Assembly (NCBI RefSeq): GCF_000412695.1
Contig: NC_021499.1
Span: forward strand, 744,001-808,000
Reading direction: 5' to 3'
DNA length: 64,000 bases
Source of the DNA: Pseudomonas resinovorans NBRC 106553
GTDB taxonomy: Bacteria > Pseudomonadota > Gammaproteobacteria > Pseudomonadales > Pseudomonadaceae
Shown here: piece after piece, positions 43,659-51,600 of the stretch
Layout: each line of letters opens with the position of its first letter
How positions within the stretch are numbered: the stretch's first letter is position 1
Translations under genes and position numbers: made by a program
The notes under the pieces: generated by a model
What the model was told of the DNA's origin: nothing
The model's input: the letters and a program-made list of their open reading frames with translations, nothing else
Databases searched by the model: none

Positions 43659-43728
43659 GGGGGTTCGCAACACTTGGCCAAGGGGCTCCGGACGGAGCCT
43701 TCAGCGACATGGCGGACCCGGAGTGGCC

Positions 43729-43735
43729 AGTATAG
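43729..43735 (-). promoter_or_regulatory. -10 box of nhaA
   Basis: Minus-strand CTATACT, a perfect sigma-70/RpoS-type extended hexamer, 71 bp before the ATG. Its centre is about 31 bp from that of palindrome site H, matching an activator at -41.5 (class II). Confidence 0.65.
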
Positions 43736-43754
43736 GGAGACTGCCGGCGATATC

Positions 43755-43770
43755 TGTGCGTCATCGAACA
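43755..43770 (+). promoter_or_regulatory. Island palindrome site H (perfect)
   Basis: TGTGCG-TCAT-CGAACA, all fixed positions matched. It lies between divergent nhaA (104 bp to its start) and the 72-aa gene (163 bp). The flanks (ATATC ... ATAT) extend symmetry. Confidence 0.7.
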
Positions 43771-43925
43771 TATCCCCGCCCGGGCGTTCGAGGGGCGCAC
43801 CGCTCCGGAGCCGTGGCGCCCCTATATGCGTGGCAGCGTACCGACGGCACGCCCGTTCACTGCCACTGTGGCGCTGTCCCGGTTCCGCGCAATGACCCGG
43901 TTCTCACGGGGATCCAGAGGCGAGC

Positions 43926-44144
43926 ATGAACACCTACAGCAAACCCAACGCCACCAGTGGCACGGCGAAGACCGTGGATCCGGCACAGAACACCGGTCCG
44001 AACAGCACGTCACCCACCGCGACCCAGCCCGAGCGCATGCCCGATCCCGAGGCCAGGGCCCGGGAAGCCGCGCAAAAGGGCGTGCCCAGGGACAAGGTGG
44101 CGGGGAAGGGCAAGGATGCCCCCGCGGAGTCCGGAAAGTCATGA
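43926..44144 (+). CDS. Hydrophilic low-complexity protein
   Basis: A 72-aa protein, MNTYSKPNATSGTAKTVDPA, rich in Thr, Asn, Pro and Lys. The C terminus has GKGKDAPAESGKS. It resembles in composition the gene at 36720-36983. Likely disordered; hydrophilin-like, with no family recognised. GAGGCGAGC precedes the ATG. It lies 97 bases before the phospholipase D gene and probably shares its transcript. Confidence 0.6.
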   Translation: MNTYSKPNATSGTAKTVDPAQNTGPNSTSPTATQPERMPDPEARAREAAQKGVPRDKVAGKGKDAPAESGKS

Positions 44145-44241
44145 GGGCGGCCACTGCCGCTGCGCTTGCCAGGGGGCGGGAGTCGCCAGGCCGCCGGCCT
44201 GCCGCGACGCCGTGACCCCCGTACTGCCGAAAGGGTGCCGA

Positions 44242-45648
44242 ATGAACCTGCAGTCCATCTGGAGTGGCGTGCGTATCTCATTGGCGCTGTGCCTGGCGTT
44301 GTTCCTGGTGCTGCTGATTTCCTGCAGTTCCCTGCCGACCCTGGTGCCTGACATGGCACGCGCGCCCGCCGCCCCTGTGCCGGTAGATGGAGTCCAGGGC
44401 CCGCTGTCGGCGGCACGCAGCAAAGCCATTCTCGATCGACTCAAGTCCGGCGGAGCGCCCACCAATATCTTCAGCCTGCATCTGGCGATCGAGGAGGCCA
44501 TAGTCGGCAGCCCGCTGACCGAAGGCAACAAGGTCGAGCTGCTGCAGGATGGCCCGAATACCTACCAGGCGATGATCGAAGCCATAAACGCGGCGCGCGA
44601 CCATATCAACATGGAGACCTACATCCTCGACGACGACGAGGTCGGACAGCGCTTCGCCGAAGCCCTGATCGCCCGGCAACGCAAGGGGGTGCAGGTCAAC
44701 CTGATCCGCGACAGCGTCGGAACGCTTGGAACCCCGCCGGAGTTCTTCGAGCGTCTCAGCGCAGCGGGAATCAAGGTCCTGGAGTACAACCCGGTCAATC
44801 CGCTGACAGCCAAGGCCGGCTGGGACGTGAACCAGCGCGACCACCGCAAGCTGCTGATCGTTGACGGCCAGGTCGCCTTCCTCGGTGGCATCAATATCAG
44901 CAGCGTCTACTCGGGTGGTTCGTTCAGCGTGCGCTCCAAGGTCCGCCCGGGTGGTGAACTGCCCTGGCGCGACACCGACCTGCGGGTCGAGGGGCCGGTG
45001 GTCGCCGAGCTGCAGAAGCTGTTCATCGAGACCTGGGCCAAGCAGAAGGGCGGCGAGCTCGCGGCCCGTCACTATTTTCCGCCGTCCACGCGCAAGGGCG
45101 GCGAGGTGATGCGCGTCATCGGCAGTTCGCCGGAGGACCCCTATAGCCTGATCTACGCCACGCTGATATCGACCCTGGGGAGCGCGCAGACGGAAATCTG
45201 GCTGACCAATGCCTATTTCGTACCTGATCCGCAGTTGCTGGCGGCCCTCAAGGATGCCGTGGCCCGGGGGGGCGACGTGAGACTGGTGCTGCCCAGCAGC
45301 ACCGATTCGTGGCTGGTGTTCCACGCCGGCCGTGCTTACTACAGCGAGCTGCTGCAGGCGGGCGTCAGGCTCTTTGAGCGCGGCGATGCCTTGCTGCACG
45401 TGAAGACCGCGGTGATCGACGGTGTGTGGTCCACGGTCGGTTCCACCAACCTCGACTGGCGCAGCTTCCTGCATAACCAGGAGGTCAATGTCGTGGTACT
45501 CGGTGGTGGGTTCGGCGAGAAGATGCGGACGGCCTTCCAGGCCGACCTGGCGAAGTCGAAGGAAATCACCCTGGAAGAATGGCGGAACCGCCCACTCGAC
45601 GCGAGAGCCAAGGAGCGCCTTGGACGCCTCTGGGAGTACTGGCTATGA
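44242..45648 (+). CDS. Phospholipase D/cardiolipin synthase-type lipoprotein
   Basis: A 468-aa protein with two HKD catalytic motifs: HRKLLIVD near residue 200 and HVKTAVID near 386. Together they form a cardiolipin-synthase-type active site. Unusually the N terminus ends in LLISCSS, a lipobox with Cys28, so it is predicted to be lipid-anchored rather than to have the usual two membrane helices. It may transfer phosphatidyl groups in the envelope. The stop overlaps the next start. Confidence 0.87.
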   Translation: MNLQSIWSGVRISLALCLALFLVLLISCSSLPTLVPDMARAPAAPVPVDGVQGPLSAARSKAILDRLKSGGAPTNIFSLHLAIEEAIVGSPLTEGNKVELLQDGPNTYQAMIEAINAARDHINMETYILDDDEVGQRFAEALIARQRKGVQVNLIRDSVGTLGTPPEFFERLSAAGIKVLEYNPVNPLTAKAGWDVNQRDHRKLLIVDGQVAFLGGINISSVYSGGSFSVRSKVRPGGELPWRDTDLRVEGPVVAELQKLFIETWAKQKGGELAARHYFPPSTRKGGEVMRVIGSSPEDPYSLIYATLISTLGSAQTEIWLTNAYFVPDPQLLAALKDAVARGGDVRLVLPSSTDSWLVFHAGRAYYSELLQAGVRLFERGDALLHVKTAVIDGVWSTVGSTNLDWRSFLHNQEVNVVVLGGGFGEKMRTAFQADLAKSKEITLEEWRNRPLDARAKERLGRLWEYWL

Positions 45649-46547
45649 GCGCCATGCCACGCGGCTGGACAATGCTGCTCCGGGCCAGCTTGCTCTGCAT
45701 GCTGAGCGGCGCATCCCTCCTGGTGCATGCCGGGGACGCTGCGCAGCTGCTGAAGGCGCGCCACCTGGCACTGGGCGGGGTACTGGCCGGCAACCCCTTC
45801 AATCGCCCGCTGTACCTGCAGGCGAGCGAGGCCAAAGGCACGCTCGAGGGCGAGATCTACGCGCGGGTGGAGCAACCCTTCGCGGTGGTCGGTCCGGCTC
45901 TGCAGGGCATCGACAACTGGTGCGACATTCTTATCCTGCACCTGAATGTGAAGAGTTGCCGCAACGCCTCCAGCGAAGGCGGCAGCGTGCTGAGCCTCAG
46001 CGTCGGACGCAAGTTCGACCAGCCCCTGGCCGATGCCTACGCGTTCAGCTTCCGCTACCAGGTCGTGGCATCCACCCCTGAATACCTGCAATTGCAGTTG
46101 ACCGCGGCCGAGGGGCCGCTGGACACCCGCCGCTATCGGATCGTGCTGGAAGTGGTCGGGCTGGATGCCCGGCGCAGCTTCCTGCACCTGTCCTACTCGT
46201 ACGCTTTCGGTGTGGCGGCGCGGATGGCCATGCAGGGATACCTGGCGACCGCCGGCCGCGACAAGGTCGGCTTCAGCATCGTCGGCCGCAACGCCCAGGG
46301 GCAGCCGGTTCACGTGGGTAGCACCCTGGGCGTGGTCGAGCGCAACACCATGCGCTACTACCTGGCGATCGAGGCCTACCTCGGCACCTTGTCGGCGCCC
46401 GCGCCCGATCGGCTGGAACAGCGTCTCAATGCCTGGTACGCCGCAGTCGAGCGCTATCCGCTGCAATTGCACGATCTCGAACGTGGCGAATACCTGGAGA
46501 TGAAACACAGGGAAATCCAGCGCCAGCAGGCGGTGGTGGCGCAGTGA
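45645..46547 (+). CDS. Exported hypothetical protein coupled to phospholipase D
   Basis: A 300-aa protein with a signal peptide (ends SLLVHA/GDA). The rest is a strand-rich domain with one Cys pair (WCDILILHLNVKSC). It overlaps the phospholipase D stop (ATGA), implying a shared product or complex. I do not recognise the family; the C-terminal helix ends KHREIQRQQ. Presumably periplasmic. Confidence 0.75.
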   Translation: MSAMPRGWTMLLRASLLCMLSGASLLVHAGDAAQLLKARHLALGGVLAGNPFNRPLYLQASEAKGTLEGEIYARVEQPFAVVGPALQGIDNWCDILILHLNVKSCRNASSEGGSVLSLSVGRKFDQPLADAYAFSFRYQVVASTPEYLQLQLTAAEGPLDTRRYRIVLEVVGLDARRSFLHLSYSYAFGVAARMAMQGYLATAGRDKVGFSIVGRNAQGQPVHVGSTLGVVERNTMRYYLAIEAYLGTLSAPAPDRLEQRLNAWYAAVERYPLQLHDLERGEYLEMKHREIQRQQAVVAQ

Positions 46548-46578
46548 CGCGGATCGGCCGCCGGAAAACGCCGGGCTT

Positions 46579-46594
46579 TGTGCGTCACCGAACA
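46579..46594 (+). promoter_or_regulatory. Island palindrome site I (perfect)
   Basis: TGTGCG-TCAC-CGAACA, all fixed positions matched and almost identical to site H. Centre 109 bp before the hydrolase start at 46696. Confidence 0.7.
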
Positions 46595-46695
46595 GATGCC
46601 GTCCGGCAGAGGCGCTCAATCTGCTTCAGGGCACAACGTCGCGAGGAATCCGCCCACGATTTCAGTGCCTTCACCCGGTCCGCGAGGTCGACCCC

Positions 46696-47412
46696 ATGAC
46701 GCCTATCGAACATCCGTCTCTGCTCCTGCTGCCCGGCCTGCTCTGCGATGCCCGGCTATGGCGCGACCAGGTGGAGGGGCTCGCCGACCTGGCCAGCGTC
46801 TCGATCGCCGACCTGTCGGGCGCCGACTCGATCCCGGAACTGGCATCCAGCGTCCTGGCCCAGGCGCCGACGGGGCGTTTTGCCCTGGCCGGTCTGTCCA
46901 TGGGGGGCTACGTCGCGCTGGAAATCATGCGGCAGGCTCCCGAGCGCATCCTGGCCCTGGCATTGCTCGATACCAGCGCCCGGCCGGACACGCCCGAGGC
47001 AACGGAGGGGCGTCTCAAGCTCATGCAACTGGCCGAGACGAACTTCCCGGCGGTGCCCCATAGCCTGCTGCCCAAGCTGGTCCACCCCGCCCACCAGGAG
47101 GACGCGTCCATCGTGGGCCTCATAGTCTCGATGGCCAACAGCCTCGGCAAGGACGCCTTCCTGCGCCAGCAAAGGGCAATGATCGGGCGCGTCGATAGCC
47201 GCGGGTCACTTCTCCTTGTCCAATGCCCAACCCTTGTCCTGTGCGGACGCGAAGATGAGTTGACGCCAGTGGCGCTGCACCAGGAGCTGGCGGCCGGCAT
47301 CCGGGGGGCGAAGCTGGTAGTGGTCGAAGCGTGCGGCCATCTCTCGACGCTGGACCAGCCCCCTGAAGTGACCGCGGCGCTCAGGCAATGGGTATCGGCC
47401 CTGGAGTCCTGA
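46696..47412 (+). CDS. Alpha/beta-hydrolase
   Basis: A 238-aa hydrolase with a complete triad: Ser68 in GLSMGG, Asp187 in CGREDELTP and His215 in EACGHLS. LLLPGLLCDARLW forms the oxyanion loop. Members include esterases and lactonases. No secretion signal. Starts with GGTCGACCCC, a weak site, and an ATG that gives a normal-length protein. Confidence 0.88.
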   Translation: MTPIEHPSLLLLPGLLCDARLWRDQVEGLADLASVSIADLSGADSIPELASSVLAQAPTGRFALAGLSMGGYVALEIMRQAPERILALALLDTSARPDTPEATEGRLKLMQLAETNFPAVPHSLLPKLVHPAHQEDASIVGLIVSMANSLGKDAFLRQQRAMIGRVDSRGSLLLVQCPTLVLCGREDELTPVALHQELAAGIRGAKLVVVEACGHLSTLDQPPEVTAALRQWVSALES

Positions 47413-47434
47413 ACGTGGCGGGTCGCCAGGTCGG

Positions 47435-47770
47435 TCAGCCCCGACGGGCCAGTGCCAGGCCCAGCAGGAAGGCAGCGGCGGCGCTGGCGCCTATCACTTT
47501 CCAGGGCTGTTCGTGGACGTATTCGTTGGTGGCCGTGGCGGTCCGGCGGCCTTGCAGGGCAAGGTTGTCGCCCAGTTCGCCGATCGATTCCCTGGCCGCC
47601 GAGATGCGTTCGACGATCCTGACCCGGGTCTGCTCCAGTTCGTCGCCGGTGAGCTCCGTGGTTTCCTTGACCAGGCCTTCGACATCCGCCAGGAAGTTGT
47701 AGAACTCCCGTGACAGGTCCTGGCTGGTGCTGCTCCTGCCGGAGCCGAGGCCGTTTGATTTGATGGACAT
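47435..47770 (-). CDS. DUF883 (ElaB/YqjD-type) membrane-anchored protein
   Basis: A 111-aa protein. A long helix (about 15-85) precedes a single C-terminal membrane anchor WKVIGASAAAAFLLGLALAR, ending RRG. This is the ElaB/YqjD plan, proteins that tether ribosomes to the membrane in stationary phase and are regulated by RpoS in E. coli. A left half-site TGTTCG of the island palindrome lies at 47883, 115 bp upstream. Confidence 0.9.
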   Translation of the reverse strand: MSIKSNGLGSGRSSTSQDLSREFYNFLADVEGLVKETTELTGDELEQTRVRIVERISAARESIGELGDNLALQGRRTATATNEYVHEQPWKVIGASAAAAFLLGLALARRG

Positions 47771-47920
47771 GGGTAACTCCTAATGCTGGGGTGGGCGGAT
47801 CCGATTGCCGGTCTCGTGCTTTCGCCCGAGGGAGGCCCGGCATGGTCGGGTATCCACATTGGCCTGGTCCCGCGGCCCTGTCTGTTCGCTGAAGCGCTTA
47901 GTCCGAGCCTCGCTCGCCAC

Positions 47921-47945
47921 AAAAGAAAGCCCGCACGGGCGGGCT
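47921..47945 (-). terminator. Minus-strand terminator without an intact gene
   Basis: On the minus strand AGCCCGC-CCGT-GCGGGCT precedes TTCTTTTG. No intact minus-strand gene ends here. The frame ending at 47970 reads like a protein tail (EACVDFISAAMVDLMADS) and could be the remnant of one. The 574-base gap 47771-48344 otherwise holds only site C and the leader of the third lmo0937 gene. Confidence 0.6.
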
Positions 47946-48258
47946 GTGGAAACGTGGCCTCGGCAGCTATGAGTCAGCCATAAGGTCCACCATGGCCGCG
48001 CTGATGAAATCGACGCAGGCCTCTAAGGTTCACCCCCCTGTTCAGCGACATTCCGCTGGGCCGGAGGCGATGGCTTCCGGGGCGTGGTCCACCTGTGATA
48101 CGCGCTTGGCTCCATGCAACTCCACGGGGGCATCTGGTTTCGTCCCGGCCTCGTTCCGAGGCAGGACGGTAGGTGTCCACTATCTACCCTCCGGCCGGCC
48201 ATTGCTTGCCTTTGTCGGTAAATCGGACCAGAGGGCAGCGCTCGCCAGTCTCGCCTTG

Positions 48259-48274
48259 GGTTCGTTGCCATACA
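48259..48274 (+). promoter_or_regulatory. Island palindrome site C
   Basis: GGTTCG-TTGC-CATACA followed by GACTGG; two mismatches. Centre 78 bp before the third lmo0937 gene, exactly as at site A. Confidence 0.5.
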
Positions 48275-48344
48275 GACTGGCCGCCGGCTTTGGAGCAGCC
48301 TGTAGGCAGGCAGATCATTGCCGTGTTGCTGAAGGAGAACCGAA

Positions 48345-48491
48345 ATGCTCCAAACCCTTGTTGTGGTGTTGTTGGTTCTATGGCTGCTGGGACTGGTCAC
48401 GTCCTACTCCATGGGTGGGTTCATCCATATCCTCCTGGTCGTGGCACTCGTGCTGTTCCTGCTCCAGTTCATTCAGGGGCGGCGTTCGTGA
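48345..48491 (+). CDS. lmo0937-family micro-membrane protein, copy 3
   Basis: A 48-aa two-helix protein, MLQTLVVVLLVLWLLGLVTS then YSMGGFIHILLVVALVLFLL. Same length as copies 1 and 2 and same MGG(F/L)IHILL turn. GAAGGAGAACCGAA precedes ATG 48345. Its 74-base leader aligns without gaps to that of copy 1. Too short for ordinary gene calling, so easily missed. Confidence 0.9.
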   Translation: MLQTLVVVLLVLWLLGLVTSYSMGGFIHILLVVALVLFLLQFIQGRRS

Positions 48492-48537
48492 CCCTGGCGC
48501 AAGGCGCCCGGCGAGCGTCTTGCAACTGAGCCTGTGT

Positions 48538-48590
48538 AATCCGGCCGCCAGGGCCTCGCACAGGGGCCAACCCTCCTGGCGGCCCGGATT
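48538..48590. terminator. Convergent hairpin between lmo0937 copy 3 and the glucan synthase
   Basis: AATCCGGCCGCCAGG pairs with CCTGGCGGCCCGGATT (one bulge). It lies between two convergent genes and could stop both transcripts, though no U run is visible. Confidence 0.55.
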
Positions 48591-48647
48591 CCACCAGATC
48601 CATCCCCTTTCCCGCTTTATGAGCGGCGGCCATTCGCCTGCCGGAGG

Positions 48648-51600
48648 CTATGCCGTGCCGTCCGTGCGCCCCGGCACCTGCGCAATGGCGTCCTCGGGCC
48701 AGGCCCGTGGCTGCGCCGGCCCGCAGGGTTGGCAGTGGACTTCGACATGGTGGTCCTGGCCATCGTCCACCAGGGGCACCCGGCGATCTTCGAGCCTTTC
48801 GCCATCGAGGCTGACCTGCTGGCCGCCCGCTACGCTGTCGGTCTGCACCAGGTCGATGTGGTACAGCGTCGAGCCGAAGCGGTAGCGCAGCCTGTAGCCC
48901 CGCCAGGCGGCCGGCAGCACGGGCGCGAAGCGCAGGCTCGGACCTTCGCGTTGCACGCCCAGCAGCGATTCGAGGATGAGGCGGTACATCCAGCCGGCCG
49001 CGCCGGTATACCAGCTCCAGCCGCCTCGGCCCCGGTGCGGGGCCATGGCATAGACATCGGCCGCCAGTACGTAGGGTTCGACCTTGTAGGTCTCGATGGC
49101 GTCGGCCAGGCCATGGCTGACCGGGTTGAGCATGTCCAGCAATTCCCAGGCCCGCGCGCCGTCGCCCAGCTCGGCGAAGGCCATGCTAGCCCAGACTGCG
49201 GCGTGGGTGTACTGGCCACCGTTCTCACGCACGCCGGGGACATAGCCCTTGATGTAGCCCGGATCCGGATCGGGCAGTGAACGGTCGAAGGGTGGCGCAA
49301 GCAGCAGGATCAGGCGGGCGTCGCGCTGCACCAGGTGCTCGAACAGCGAGTCCATTGCCTGGCGTCGGCGCGCGTCCGGGGCCACGCCCGAGAGCACTGA
49401 CCAGCTCTGGGCGATGGCGTCGATTCGGCATTCGTCGTTGGCGGCCGAGCCCAGGGGAGAGCCGTCGTCGAAGTAGGCCCGTCGATACCAGGCGCCATCC
49501 CAGCCGTGCTGTTCCAGGTTTGCGCGTAGATCCGCGAGCCGCGCATTGCAGCGTGCGGAAAAGGCGACATCGCCTTGACCCAGTGCGATGGCCGCGAACT
49601 GCTCCAGCACCGCGTGCTGGAAGAAGCCCAGCCAGACGCTTTCGCCCTGACCCAGGACGCCGATCCGGTTCATGCCGTCGTTCCAGTCGCCGCTGCCTAT
49701 CAGCGGCAGGCCGTGAATGCCTCGGGCCATTCCGCGCTCCAGGGCACGCAGGCAATGCTGGTAAAGGCTTTCCTGCAGCGTCGAGCGCTCCGGCAGGTCG
49801 TAGTAGGACTCCTCGCCGGCATTCAGTTCCCGTCCTTCGAGGTAGCTTACCGGCTCGTCGAGCACGGTCCGGTCGCCGGTCAGCTGCACATAACGGCTGA
49901 CAGCCAGGGGCAGCCACAGGTAGTCGTCCGAGCAGCGCGTGCGTACGCCTCGGTCGAGAGGCGGGTGCCACCAGTGCTGCACATCGCCTTCCAGGAATTG
50001 ATGGGCGGCGCAAAGCAACAGGTGCTGGCGTGCGCTTTGCGGGGCCGCATGCAACATGGCCATGCTGTCCTGCAGTTGGTCACGGAAGCCGTAGGCGCCG
50101 CCAGACTGGTAATAACCGCTGCGAGCCAGGAAGCGCGAGGCTATGACCTGGTACAGCAGCCAGCCGTTGAGCATCAGATCCACTGCGGGGGCTGCCGTTT
50201 CCACGCGCACCTGTCCCAGGGTTTCGCGCCAGTGCTCGCGTACGGCCTGCAAGGCTGCATGGGCAGCGCCACGGCTGAGGGCGTTGCGCAGCAGGCCCAC
50301 GGCGGCTCCGGCGTCTTGCTCGGCGCCCAGGCAGAACACCAGCTCGCGTGAGGCTCCGGGGGCGAGCTCGATACCGACCTGGAGGGCTGCGCAGGGGTCG
50401 AGGCCGCCACCACAGTGCCCGAGGAGCTGCCCCTGCGCCATGGCGGCCGGCGCCTGGAGGTTGCCGTTGCGGCCGATGAACTCGCTGCGGTCCGCGGTGT
50501 GGCTGCGGCAGGGAGGGTCCATCGCGAAGAAGGCGACCCGCCCTGGGAACTCCATCGAATAGGGATTGCGCGCGAGTAGCGCGCCAGTGCCGTCGTGGAC
50601 CTCGGTGACCAGGTGCATGGCGGTCTTGTCCCGCAGATCGCCCAGCACCCATTCGACATAGCCGGTGATGGACAGTTTGCGAGGGCGCCCGGACAGGTTG
50701 CGGACTTTCAGCAGGGAGTACTTGATCGGCGTGTCGAGTGCCACGCAGACCCAGAGTTCGCTTTCGATACCCTCTTCGCGATGCTCGAAGCAGCTGTAGC
50801 CAAAGCCGTGGCGTATCACGTACGGGCCATTACCGCGCCGGGGCAAGGGGGTAGGTGACCAGTAGTGCCCGGTCTCCTCGTCGCGCAGGTAAAGGACCTC
50901 GCCACTGGCGTCACGGACCGCATCGTTGTGCCAGGGCGTCAGGCGGAATTCGTGGGCGTTCAGGTTCCAGGTGTAGGCGCTTCCACTTTCCGAGATGACG
51001 GTGCCGAACTGCGGATTCGCCAGCACATTCACCCAGGGGGCCGGGGTGGCGACGCCGGGCCCCAGCTTGATCACATACTCGCTGCCGTCGCGACTGAAGC
51101 CGCCATAGGCGTTGGCCAGGCACAGGGTGGGATCGGCGGCGCCAGCCGCCGGTATCGGGGGCTGTGCCGGCGGGGGTATGAGGTCGGGGTCGAAGCGCGG
51201 CCACGGCGCCTTGGGCTGCCGGCGAAGGATCTGGTCGTGCAAGGTGCCAGCCGTGTCGTTGAGGATGATCCGCGCAACCGCCTTGATCAGGGTGCGATCT
51301 TCCTGCGAGAGCTGTTGCGCCGGCCGCACGAAAATCCCACCCGATCGGTCGACCAGGCTGGCTTCGGCGCCCGAGGTGATCAGACCCATGATCAGGTCCT
51401 GCAGTTGCTGCCGGTATCCGGCGCTGTCTTCGTTCCAGATCACCAGGTCGACCGCCAGGCCCTTTTGCCGCCAATAGGCATGAGCCTGTACCAGCTGGCG
51501 CACCAGCTCGATGTTGGCCGCGTCGGCGATCTGTACCAGCACGATCGGCAGGTCACCGGAGATCGCCTGGCCCCACAGGCCGGTTTGGTTGCGCTGATTG

